In this document: positions 33,461 to 41,539 of the stretch, piece after piece | How positions within the stretch are numbered: the first letter of the stretch is position 1 | How the letters are laid out: the number at the start of each line of letters is the position of its first letter | From: Acidobacteriota bacterium | GTDB lineage: Bacteria; Acidobacteriota; Terriglobia; Terriglobales; Acidobacteriaceae | Assembly: GCA_018268855.1 (NCBI GenBank) | Contig: JAFDVR010000007.1 | Coordinates: 86,541-150,540, forward strand | Direction of reading: 5' to 3' | DNA: 64,000 nucleotides | Notes under the pieces: generated by a model | Database searches by the model: none | Seen by the model: the letters and a program-made list of their open reading frames with translations, nothing else | Told to the model about the DNA's origin: nothing | Made by a program: the position numbers and the translations under genes

Positions 33461-34656
33461 ACCGCCGTGAATTTCTCCAGGCAGGGGCTGCCGTGGCAGC
33501 CACCAGTGGAATGACTGCCCGTTCCTACGCCGCGATTGTGGGTGCGAACAGCCGTGTGCAACTCGGCATTGCCGGACTGGGACGCAGAGCTGTGGTGGTG
33601 ATGCGCGGCGGATTTACCAAAGATGCGCGCGTGCAGGTTGCCGGACTTTCGGACGTGTATGACAAACAGGCGCAGGACTTTCAGAAGAAGTTCAACCTGG
33701 CGAGCGTACCCGTAGATGTGGACTACCGGCGTCTGATCGATCGCAAGAATATCGATGCAGTCTTTATTGCAACACCCGATCATCTGCATGTGCAGATGGC
33801 GCACGACACGCTCGCGGCGGGCAAGCATACCTATCTGGAGAAGCCGACGCTGCATCGCTGGCACGAGCGCGAGACGCTGGTGAAGGCCGCCGCCGATCAT
33901 CCAAAACAGGTTTTGATGTGCGGCATGCAACAGCGCAGCGGAGCGCATTACAAGCGCATCAAGCAGGAGTATTTCGATACCGGAAAACTCGGCGATGTGG
34001 TGCTGGTGCGCGCCATCTGGAACAACTTTTCATGGCAGCGCAGAGTGATTCCGAATGAGCCGAAACCTGCGGGATTGAACTGGGACCTCTTCCTCGGGCC
34101 GGCACCCAAGGTGCCATATGAGACGGCACGTTATTCCTCGTGGCGCTCATATCACGACTACGGCAATGGTGTGCTTGCGGACATTCTGACGCACTGGGTG
34201 GATGTTGCGCAGTGGATGCTGAACGACGATAAGCCGCAGCAGGCCGCAGCATTGGGCGGTGACTACCAGTTGCACGATGGCCGCGATAATCCGGACACGG
34301 TGAGCGCCATTATTAAGTACGGGAAGTGGAACCTCAACTTTGAATCCTCTGTGCTTTCGATCCGCGATCAAAAGCCACCTTCGGTTTTCTTTGAGGGGAC
34401 TGAGGGAACCCTTGATGTGACGCGCGGTGGATTTACCTTTTCACCGAATAAAGGTGAGGAAACCACGTTCAAGTCTGGCGAAGATCTGGAGCAGGCGCAT
34501 GTAAAGAACTTTATCGATGCAGTGACTACGGGGAGCAGCCTGAACGCGCCGTTGTCTGTGGGGTTGGCGGCGACGGTTCCGGTGGAGATGGCGCTGGCTT
34601 CGTATTGGGGGAAGAAGATCGCTACGCCGAAGGATTTGGATGGGACGAACGTTTGA
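33457..34656 (+). CDS. Tat-exported Gfo/Idh/MocA-family oxidoreductase (candidate NAD-dependent glycosidase)
   Basis: A 399-residue NAD(P)-binding protein with a Tat signal (MNRREFLQAGAAVAATSG), meaning it is folded with cofactor before export. The Rossmann motif is GIAGLG (37-42), the signature EKP is at 128-130, and the C-terminal substrate domain has DILTHWVDVAQWML with a likely catalytic histidine. Some members are glycosidases that use NAD as a catalytic cofactor through a 3-keto intermediate (GH109, and the NAD-dependent sulfoquinovosidases of GH188). Given its regulation with the sulfonate operon, cleavage of sulfoquinovosyl glycosides is an attractive guess. A 3-keto-sugar dehydrogenase is the conservative one. 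Confidence 0.9.
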   Translation: MNRREFLQAGAAVAATSGMTARSYAAIVGANSRVQLGIAGLGRRAVVVMRGGFTKDARVQVAGLSDVYDKQAQDFQKKFNLASVPVDVDYRRLIDRKNIDAVFIATPDHLHVQMAHDTLAAGKHTYLEKPTLHRWHERETLVKAAADHPKQVLMCGMQQRSGAHYKRIKQEYFDTGKLGDVVLVRAIWNNFSWQRRVIPNEPKPAGLNWDLFLGPAPKVPYETARYSSWRSYHDYGNGVLADILTHWVDVAQWMLNDDKPQQAAALGGDYQLHDGRDNPDTVSAIIKYGKWNLNFESSVLSIRDQKPPSVFFEGTEGTLDVTRGGFTFSPNKGEETTFKSGEDLEQAHVKNFIDAVTTGSSLNAPLSVGLAATVPVEMALASYWGKKIATPKDLDGTNV

Positions 34657-34982
34657 GATGCTGCGCGCACAGCGCTCCTGCGCGGAGGGCGAATGGCTTT
34701 GGGTGGCGCTTCCGTTGGGCGCGATGGATGTTCGCGTTGCGAACATCGGCAAAAGCGGATTCCTCACTGCGTTCGGAATGACAATGCCATAGCGGGTTCG
34801 AATGGGCGAGCCACAGCGGACGAAAGGCAGGTCTTTCCACTGCGGGCGCAAAGAACCCGTCCTTCGGTCGAGATGACGATGTGGGGTGTTGAGTCGATTG
34901 CCTCGCAAGCAGAACCCACCCATGCGCAAAAAACGCGCATGGATGGGGCACCCCTGACCGAAGCACCCTTCTACCAATTGCT
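34657..34982. repeat. Non-coding region with dispersed intergenic repeats
   Basis: No gene. It contains AGCGGATTCCTCACTGCGTT (about 34751-34770) followed by CGGAATGACA, and AGGCAGGTCTTTCCACTGCG followed shortly by TCGGTCGAGATGACG (about 34826-34878). Related text occurs at about 16998-17042 and 49065-49127. Read on the minus strand the first part gives the peptide string CHSERSEESAF, which I associate with dispersed repeats and not with proteins. Confidence 0.6.
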
Positions 34983-36125
34983 CTAGCGCAGGAGGAGGCC
35001 GGCGCTGGTGTATTCGCAGTCGGCGCGGCGGGTTTTGATTTGAGGGAGATCCGGTGTTGCGGTGATCAGTTCAATTTTGCCGTTGCGCAGGATAGAGGTG
35101 TCTTCCACCTTTGCACCCTGGATGGTCGGGTTCCATGCAAAGGCCTGGAGCGGCTGGACGGTTTCCTGTCCGCCGGGGCGCGCGACCCACTCGCGTTCTA
35201 GATAGCCAGTAGGACCTCCCTGATGATGCATGCGCTCTTCGCCGGGATAGCCAAGTTCCGCGTAACTGTCGCAGGCGACGGTGAAGAGATGATCGGCGGT
35301 TGTACCTTCACGCGTGGCATGCAGCAGTTGTGCGTTGACCTGAGCTACAGCGGCGAATTTCTCTTTTAACTCAGAGGGCACGGCACCGAAGTGGACGAAG
35401 CGCGTGATGGCAACGGTCAGTCCCCATTGGCGGGCGCAGAGACCGATCATGCCGAAGTTGCGCAGTTCTCCTTCGCGCGGAACAGGATGGCGATAGCTGC
35501 GCGCTCGCTCGTCCGTTGCAATGAGATAGACGCTGGGCAAGACGCCACGTGCGATGAGGCGTTCTGCAAGCATGGCCTGGATCTGCCGTTCGCGCATGCC
35601 GGGCTGCACGTCCAGAATGACCGAGCTTACTTGTTCGGCGACTGTCTTTCCAAGTTGGCGATAGCGGTCCAGTTCAAATTCGGTGAGGTTCTGGCGTACT
35701 TCAAAAAGCGACAGCCCCGGTGAGGAGCCGAAGGGCATGTCCGCGCCAAGCTCATTTTCTCCCACGAGCGATCGCACGGCGGCGGCAAGGTCGTTCGCAT
35801 ACCAAGCCGAGATGACCGGTTCGAACCCAAGCGCGGCAAACTCTTCGGTTTGCAGACGCGCTTCTTCATTGTTGGTGGTGAGATAAAAGGCGCGGTCGGG
35901 CGTGATGAGCAGATGCGCCGCGCCCACTTCGCGCAGAACACCGATGCGGACATCGACACCGCCGGTAGCCCAGGCGATGTTCTCGTGGCGCGAGAGCAGA
36001 AGAGCGTGTAGTTGGCGGCCTTCCATCCACGCACGCAGGCGGCGGAGCTTTTCAGCAATTTCAGGCGCGCGCTGTGCGGGCATGTTGATGGCATTGTCGG
36101 CGAGAGAAACGTTAGATGTCGGCAC
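34983..36125 (-). CDS. M24-family (Xaa-Pro dipeptidase-like) protein with degenerate metal site
   Basis: A 380-residue protein with the creatinase-like N-terminal domain (about 20-150) and the pita-bread M24 fold. Active M24 peptidases bind two metals through Asp, Asp, His, Glu, Glu. Here the region of the two aspartates reads IGLCARQWGLTVAITRFVHFG, with neither Asp. The His survives in MHHQGGPTGY, the fourth ligand motif (normally EPG) reads AFAWNPTIQG, and only the last Glu (KVEDTSIL) is conserved. Metal-dependent proline peptidase activity is therefore unlikely; creatinase-type metal-free chemistry or a binding role is possible. It stands alone between the repeat region and the globin gene. 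Confidence 0.85.
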   Translation of the reverse strand: MPTSNVSLADNAINMPAQRAPEIAEKLRRLRAWMEGRQLHALLLSRHENIAWATGGVDVRIGVLREVGAAHLLITPDRAFYLTTNNEEARLQTEEFAALGFEPVISAWYANDLAAAVRSLVGENELGADMPFGSSPGLSLFEVRQNLTEFELDRYRQLGKTVAEQVSSVILDVQPGMRERQIQAMLAERLIARGVLPSVYLIATDERARSYRHPVPREGELRNFGMIGLCARQWGLTVAITRFVHFGAVPSELKEKFAAVAQVNAQLLHATREGTTADHLFTVACDSYAELGYPGEERMHHQGGPTGYLEREWVARPGGQETVQPLQAFAWNPTIQGAKVEDTSILRNGKIELITATPDLPQIKTRRADCEYTSAGLLLR

Positions 36126-36285
36126 GGGAGCATTTTACTGCTGAATTTCCCTTATTCCTCAGTAGCTTTCCAAACGCATCCGGTCCTTTCTCCGTTGCAG
36201 AATCTTCCTCGCTTCGACATTCATCCAAAAGAGCAGAGTATCCTTTAATACGTGTGCGGCATTCGCGCCATGCAGGAGGCTAACC

Positions 36286-36666
36286 ATGACATCTGCAACT
36301 CCCTTCACAGCGCATGAAATCTCTGAACTGGTCGATCGCTTTTACGCAAAGGTGCGGCTTGATGATGAGATCGGTCCTATCTTTAACGAGACAGTGGAAA
36401 GCTGGCCTGCGCATCTGGCCCTCTTGAAGGACTTCTGGACAACGGTGTTGACCGGCGAGCGAAAGTACAAGGGCAATCCCATGGTGGCCCACTTCCCGTT
36501 AAAGCTGGCTCCGCAGCACTTTCAGCGCTGGCTTTCGCTGTTTGAGGAGACTGCCGGGGAAGTGATGACCTCGGAGCACGCAAGCATTGTGCTGCAGAGA
36601 GCAGAACAGATTGCTGCAAATATTGAGCGCATGCGCACGATGTATGGTGCGCCCACTCCAGCTTAG
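36286..36666 (+). CDS. Group III truncated hemoglobin
   Basis: A 126-residue two-over-two globin of group III (TrHb3). Typical sequence: ISELVDRFYAKVRLDDEIGPIF at the N-terminus, WPAHLALLKDFWTTVLTGERKYKGNPMVAHF in the centre, with the proximal histidine most likely in APQHFQRWLSLFEETAG. AGGAGG lies six bases before the ATG. TrHb3 proteins are heme proteins thought to handle NO or reactive oxygen; their exact role is poorly defined. The gene is monocistronic here, between the M24 gene (divergent) and the receptor trio. Confidence 0.93.
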   Translation: MTSATPFTAHEISELVDRFYAKVRLDDEIGPIFNETVESWPAHLALLKDFWTTVLTGERKYKGNPMVAHFPLKLAPQHFQRWLSLFEETAGEVMTSEHASIVLQRAEQIAANIERMRTMYGAPTPA

Positions 36667-36862
36667 TTCTGTTTGCAAATCATTAAATATCTTCGGGCAA
36701 CCCTGCGATAGAACTGTGCGTCTTCCGTATCACGGGCGAAATTTGCAACGAAGACAAGTTCGCACGATGCTGGATTTGCTGCTTTGCCCTGTACCGATTA
36801 ACTCCCCAACATACCTATATTGAGTGGCTGCTGCTAAGATTCTCCGGTAGGCCGGGTGGTAG

Positions 36863-38860
36863 ATGTTTTTCTCGCTGTATCCAAAAAAAAGATTTCCCTT
36901 TTCCCATCCAGCCTGTCTGGCCATGGTTTTGTTCTCATGCTCTGCGGTGGCGCGCACCATCGATGCCAATGATCAATCCATCAAAACGCTGAGCCTGGAA
37001 GAGCTTGGCAAGATTGAAGTCACCACACAGAACAAAGAGCCAGAACAAGTGTGGAGCACGCCGGCCGCAATCTCGGTCCTTACTCAAGAGGACATTCGCC
37101 GCATCGGCGCCACCAATATTCCAGAACTCATCCGGATGCTGCCCGGCGTCTTTGTAGGCACGGTGAACTCGAACCAGTGGGCCGTGGGCGTGCGGGGTTT
37201 CACCAGTAATTTTTCCAAATCGCTGCTTGTGCTGATTGATGGCCGCAGCGTTTATACGCCTTTGTTTGGCGGTGTGTACTGGCATGTGCAGGACCTGGTG
37301 ATTGAGGACATCGATCGCATTGAGGTGATTCGCGGACCGGGCGGCACCATCTGGGGCCAGAACGCGGTAAACGGTGTAATCAACATCATCACGAAGAAAG
37401 CGAACAAGACGCAGGGCGTGATGACCAGCCAGGTGGCGGCCAATCTGGAACGCTATAACGGATCGCTGCGCATCGGCGGCAAAGCGGGCGAGCACTTTCA
37501 TTATCGTCTCTTCGGTAAAGGGTTTCTGCGCGACCACGAAATCCATCCCGACGGCGATAACTATGACGAGTGGCACATGATGCGTGCGGGCTTCCGCACG
37601 GACTACACGCCGAACGAGCACGACTCCTTTACGTTGCAGGGTGACATTTATCACGGCACCACGCCCCGGCGTGTGGGTGTAACCGATACTGAAGACCCAG
37701 TAAGCGGCGGCGATATTCTGGCGCGCTTCTCACACGATTTCAGTAAGGGTTCCAACGTATTTGTGCAGGGATACATCGATCGCACAACGCGAGGCGGCAT
37801 TGTGGGCGGCGTGTATCAGAACACCTTCGATATCGACGGCATTCTGAAGTGGCACGCCAACGATCGCAACACGGTGCTGGTAGGCGCTGGATATCGCAAT
37901 AATCCCACTGTGTTCCGTCCGCACGAACCCGGCGTTACCTTTTTGCCCACCGATCAAAACTATCTGTTGTACCGCACATTTATTCAGGATGAAATTGCGC
38001 TGATGCCGGACCGGCTTACGTTTACCGCAGGCATGAAGGCAGAGCACAATCCGTTCACCGGTTGGGAGCTGCAGCCAAGCGGCCGCCTGCTCTTCCGCGC
38101 CAGTGAACACCAGAGCTACTGGGCTTCGGTTTCGCGTGCTGTGCGAATTCCATCGCAGCTTGAAGAGAACTTCCGGCTCACTGCCATGCTCTCGCCTACA
38201 CTCGAATTTCTGGTGGGAGGCAACAAGCACTTTGAATCGGAGACGCTGCTCGGCTATGAGGCAGGCTATCGTCAACTCCTCACCAGCAACTTCTATATCG
38301 ATGTCGCCGGATATTTCAATCAATACAAGAGACTTCAAGGATTTCTTCCTATGACGCTTGGGGTGGATGATGAAGTCTCTCCGCCGATCGCGGCTTATAA
38401 GATCCTGTATGGCAATACGACAGAGGGTTCGACGCGCGGGATTGAATTTGCGCCGGACTGGAAGGTCAACTCGCGGTGGCGCCTGAACGGTTCGTATTCG
38501 TTGCTGCGCTTCAATCTGCGCGCACGCGATGGTTACAGCGATCCTGCCGCCATCAGAGGTTATGTAGGATCCAGTCCTCTGAACCAGTTTTCTGTGCAAT
38601 CGCGCATCGATCTGTGGCGCAGCTTCGAGTTCGATCAGACGCTACGCCACGTTGGCTCGCTGCCTGCGCAAAATGTGCCCAGCTACACCACGTCTGACCT
38701 GCGGATGGGCTGGCACCATGGTAGCTTCGATATCTCCGTGAACGGGCGCGATCTGCTTGATAACGGCCACAAGGAGTTCGGTGCAGGCGACGACCTGGTG
38801 CCGACACTTGGCGTACGACGCAGCATCTTTGGAAAGATCGTATGGACGTCCAAACCATAG
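36863..38860 (+). CDS. TonB-dependent receptor (siderophore/vitamin type)
   Basis: A 665-residue outer-membrane receptor of the classical BtuB/FepA size, unlike the giant Oar-like ones in this window. Signal peptide near 1-30 (ending AVAR). The plug domain has LSLEELGKIEVTTQNKEP, AAISVLTQEDIRRIGATN, IPELIRMLPGVFVG, DGRSVYTPLFGGVYW and IEVIRGPGGTIWGQNAVNGVINII. The C-terminus ends with a Phe-containing strand (SIFGKIVWTSKP). It overlaps the following yfiR-like gene by 19 bp, and that overlaps a histidine kinase, so the three form one operon, a combination also seen in other bacteria. Ligand not visible. Confidence 0.93.
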   Translation: MFFSLYPKKRFPFSHPACLAMVLFSCSAVARTIDANDQSIKTLSLEELGKIEVTTQNKEPEQVWSTPAAISVLTQEDIRRIGATNIPELIRMLPGVFVGTVNSNQWAVGVRGFTSNFSKSLLVLIDGRSVYTPLFGGVYWHVQDLVIEDIDRIEVIRGPGGTIWGQNAVNGVINIITKKANKTQGVMTSQVAANLERYNGSLRIGGKAGEHFHYRLFGKGFLRDHEIHPDGDNYDEWHMMRAGFRTDYTPNEHDSFTLQGDIYHGTTPRRVGVTDTEDPVSGGDILARFSHDFSKGSNVFVQGYIDRTTRGGIVGGVYQNTFDIDGILKWHANDRNTVLVGAGYRNNPTVFRPHEPGVTFLPTDQNYLLYRTFIQDEIALMPDRLTFTAGMKAEHNPFTGWELQPSGRLLFRASEHQSYWASVSRAVRIPSQLEENFRLTAMLSPTLEFLVGGNKHFESETLLGYEAGYRQLLTSNFYIDVAGYFNQYKRLQGFLPMTLGVDDEVSPPIAAYKILYGNTTEGSTRGIEFAPDWKVNSRWRLNGSYSLLRFNLRARDGYSDPAAIRGYVGSSPLNQFSVQSRIDLWRSFEFDQTLRHVGSLPAQNVPSYTTSDLRMGWHHGSFDISVNGRDLLDNGHKEFGAGDDLVPTLGVRRSIFGKIVWTSKP

Positions 38861-39441
38861 GGGGGCGCAAAGGACGCGTCCGGCGGTTGTTCCGCGGCCT
38901 GGTATGCCTGACGGCGACTACTCTGTTCGCGCAGCCGCCTTTGCCACACGAAGGCAAGCCCACTGAATACGAGGTGAAGGCGGCCTATCTTTTCAATTTC
39001 GCGAAGTTCACCCGCTATCCCAGTTCCACAGAGTTCCCACATCATGCCAGCTTCGATTTTTGCGTGCTTGGACGCAATGACTTCAATGGCCGGTTGGAGG
39101 CACTCACAGCGAATGAGCAACTCAACGGCATGCCTGAGCGCGCAATCAGAATCGCCAGCGGTACAGCCGCGCGCAGTTGCGGCATTGTCTTTATCAGTGA
39201 GTCGGAATCGCCGCGTGTACAACAGATTCTGAATGAGCTGGCCGGCGCGCCTGTGCTTACCGTCAGCGATATGCCCCACTTCCTCGAACATGGCGGCATG
39301 ATCGAGTTCCAGACATCGTCGAAACATGTGCGTTTTGCAGTGAACCTGGACGCCGTTACGCGCGCCAATCTCGCGCTCAGTTCGGAGCTGCTCAAGGTGG
39401 CAGTCCACGTCAACGGAACGCCGAAGCGAGGTGTGCAATGA
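38842..39441 (+). CDS. YfiR-family (DUF4154) periplasmic protein
   Basis: A 199-residue protein with an N-terminal signal region (LFRGLVCLTATTLFAQ) and the DUF4154 signature YEVKAAYLFNFAKFTRYP (about 42-59), then FDFCVLGRNDF, SCGIVFISESE and GGMIEFQTSSKHVRFAVNLDA. In Pseudomonas YfiR is a periplasmic repressor that binds the CHASE8 sensor domain of the cyclase YfiN. Here the next gene, overlapping by four bases, encodes a CHASE8-type sensor with a histidine kinase output, so YfiR would hold that kinase in check. It also overlaps the receptor gene upstream by 19 bp. Confidence 0.9.
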   Translation: MDVQTIGGRKGRVRRLFRGLVCLTATTLFAQPPLPHEGKPTEYEVKAAYLFNFAKFTRYPSSTEFPHHASFDFCVLGRNDFNGRLEALTANEQLNGMPERAIRIASGTAARSCGIVFISESESPRVQQILNELAGAPVLTVSDMPHFLEHGGMIEFQTSSKHVRFAVNLDAVTRANLALSSELLKVAVHVNGTPKRGVQ

Positions 39442-40931
39442 TGCGCCTCTTCGGCAATCTGACGTCTATCGCCGGACGCCTCAAGCTGATGAACGTGCTT
39501 GTGAGTGGAAGCGCGCTTCTGCTGGCTTTTGCTTCCTTCCTGGCGTATGACATGCTGGCATTTCAGCGCGACCTGATCCATACATTGCGCACGGATGCGC
39601 AGCTCATCGGCGCAAACACGGTAACGGCCCTGCTGTTTGACGATCGCCAGGCTGCCACCCAAACGCTGGAAGCCTTGCAGGGATCACCGGAGGTGGTTGC
39701 GGCGGAGCTCCTCAGCAAAGACGGCGAGGCCTTTGCCACTTATACATCTCCTACGCAAATAGGCACGCTTACGACTCGTCCACTAGCCGCCGACACCAAT
39801 GCTGCGCATTGGAAGGTCAACGGCGACATTCTTTATGGAAGCCGGATCCTCTTAAAGAACGAACAGGTAGGCACGCTCTATATTCTTGCGCGTCCGCAGG
39901 CGCTCGGACAACGCACCTTCCACTATGCGCTTATTGCCGCTATCGTTCTGCTCGCCTGCATGGGGTTCGCGCTTTTGTTCACCACAAAGTTGCGTCACGC
40001 GCTCACCGATCCGCTGGTCGGCCTGGCAGACACTGCGCAGGTGGTACGAGAAAACAAAGACTACTCCGTGCGCGCAAAGGTATCGCAGGCGCATGACGAG
40101 CTGACGTTGCTGGTGCGGTCGTTCAATGAGATGCTCGACGATATTCAGCAGCGCGACAAGGAACTTGAGCAGTCGCGGCATGTACTGGAAGAGCGCGTGC
40201 AACAGCGCACAGCTGAGTTGAGCGAGGCAAACAAGGAGCTTGAAGCATTCTCCTATACCGTTGCGCACGATCTTCGTGGACCACTCGACAGCATTCTGAA
40301 CCTCGGATATCTGCTTGCCGATGAGATTGACGGAAAGAACCCTGAAGCCGCAGAGCATCTGCACGAGATCAGCAGCAGCGCGAAGAAGATGTCCAATCTC
40401 ATTCAGGACCTTCTGAATCTTTCACGCTCCAGCCGGCAGCCTTCGCAGCGGGAGATGATCGATCTCAGCAGTATGGCGAGAGGCATTCTTCAGGACCTGC
40501 AACGTGCCGAGCCCGAACGCAATGTCCAAGTCACCATTGCTCCGGGTGCCACCGTGCTGGCGGACGAGCGGCTGATGTGTATAGCCATGGAAAACCTGCT
40601 TGGCAATGCGTGGAAGTACACGTCCAGGCTTGGAGAGGCAAAGATTGAGTTTGGCATGAAAGAGAGTGGCGGGGAAACCATCTACTTTGTGCGCGACAAC
40701 GGAGCCGGCTTTGATCCGAAGTACATCGACCGTCTCTTTCAGCCCTTCCAGCGCCTGCATGTGCAGAACGAATTCCCGGGCACGGGCGTAGGGCTGGCTA
40801 CGGTAAGCCGCATCATCGCACGCCATGGCGGACGCATCTGGGCCGAGAGTGGAGTAGGCAAGGGCGCGACCTTCTACTTCACGCTGCCTTATCGCAAAGG
40901 CGATCGAGCCACCATCCGGCGTAGCGTGTAG
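39438..40931 (+). CDS. CHASE8-HAMP sensor histidine kinase
   Basis: A 497-residue membrane kinase. Helix 1 (about 17-38) and helix 2 (about 158-178) bracket a CHASE8 periplasmic sensor (TLRTDAQLIGANTVTALLFDD). HAMP (about 179-240), a coiled coil, HisKA with the phospho-acceptor His in SYTVAHDLRGPLDSI, and HATPase_c with the N box NLLGNAWKYTS and G boxes VRDNGAGFD and GTGVGLATVSRI follow. No response regulator is adjacent. The partner YfiR-like protein overlaps by four bases. Usually YfiR with CHASE8 feeds a GGDEF cyclase, so here the same input is wired to phosphotransfer. Confidence 0.93.
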   Translation: MMRLFGNLTSIAGRLKLMNVLVSGSALLLAFASFLAYDMLAFQRDLIHTLRTDAQLIGANTVTALLFDDRQAATQTLEALQGSPEVVAAELLSKDGEAFATYTSPTQIGTLTTRPLAADTNAAHWKVNGDILYGSRILLKNEQVGTLYILARPQALGQRTFHYALIAAIVLLACMGFALLFTTKLRHALTDPLVGLADTAQVVRENKDYSVRAKVSQAHDELTLLVRSFNEMLDDIQQRDKELEQSRHVLEERVQQRTAELSEANKELEAFSYTVAHDLRGPLDSILNLGYLLADEIDGKNPEAAEHLHEISSSAKKMSNLIQDLLNLSRSSRQPSQREMIDLSSMARGILQDLQRAEPERNVQVTIAPGATVLADERLMCIAMENLLGNAWKYTSRLGEAKIEFGMKESGGETIYFVRDNGAGFDPKYIDRLFQPFQRLHVQNEFPGTGVGLATVSRIIARHGGRIWAESGVGKGATFYFTLPYRKGDRATIRRSV

Positions 40932-40976
40932 CAAATACCTCTCAAAACGATTGCCCGCTTCTTATCGCAGGAGCGG

Positions 40977-41378
40977 CTACTTCTCTGGCAATGCGCAGGA
41001 TGATGCTTCCCCAGGAATGCGGGGGCCAAACCCTGCTGCGTCCAGGACTGCCTGAATGAGTTGCCGCAAGCCTGGCAGACGCATGACCGCACCCAGCAGC
41101 GCATACCCTGGATGGATATGCTCGAACGCACGCGCTACAGCGCCAACGCCCTCATCCATGAATGCGCCGTCGCTGGAAACATAGCGGATGCGCTTGATCG
41201 ATCCATACGGCAGCGTCTCCGCAGCTACAATCTGCAATCCCACTGGATGATGCCGCTCAAACCACGCACGCACCTTGCTGCACGGTCCGCATGTAAATGC
41301 AATGTACAGAGTTGCGGGAGCCGCTGTGTCCCCATGCCGTCTGGGAAGCCATCTTCGAAGTTTTCCCTGGTGTGGCAT
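40977..41378 (-). CDS. DCC-like thiol-disulfide protein (DUF393-like)
   Basis: A 133-residue protein starting at ATG 41378 behind GGGAGCGTTGC; the longer frame runs into the terminator of the next gene. It has a CxxC motif in IAFTCGPCSKVRAWFERHHP (Cys33 and Cys36 from the chosen start), then IRYVSSDG, EGVGAVARAFEHIHPGYALLG and PGLRQLIQAVLDAAG. The order CxxC, acidic stretch and a helical GxxAxxxxF segment ending near the C-terminus is that of DCC-family proteins, but the usual YDGxC start is replaced by FTCGPC. A redox role is likely; partner unknown. It is convergent with the kinase gene. Confidence 0.65.
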   Translation of the reverse strand: MPHQGKLRRWLPRRHGDTAAPATLYIAFTCGPCSKVRAWFERHHPVGLQIVAAETLPYGSIKRIRYVSSDGAFMDEGVGAVARAFEHIHPGYALLGAVMRLPGLRQLIQAVLDAAGFGPRIPGEASSCALPEK

Positions 41379-41490
41379 GCAACGCTCCCGGGATATCTCC
41401 CAATAATTGGATGTTGGAGATGCAGAGAAAGACTGCGCTTCTTTCGTCCACCAAAAGCGGATGGGGCCATTTTCATCTGCGATAAACGCA

Positions 41491-41520
41491 GAACGGCCCT
41501 GCGAAGATGCAGGGCCGTTC
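41491..41520 (-). terminator. Terminator after secreted protein gene
   Basis: Perfect 12-bp stem (GAACGGCCCTGC/GCAGGGCCGTTC) around GAAGAT, 19 bp after the stop of the gene ending at 41540. Confidence 0.8.
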
Positions 41521-41539
41521 CGGGATTTCCAACCGGTCA

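Noticed and set aside
36667..36862. Cobalamin or c-di-GMP riboswitch before the TonB receptor
   Set aside because: I looked for a B12-box or GEMM-type core in this 195-bp leader and saw neither.
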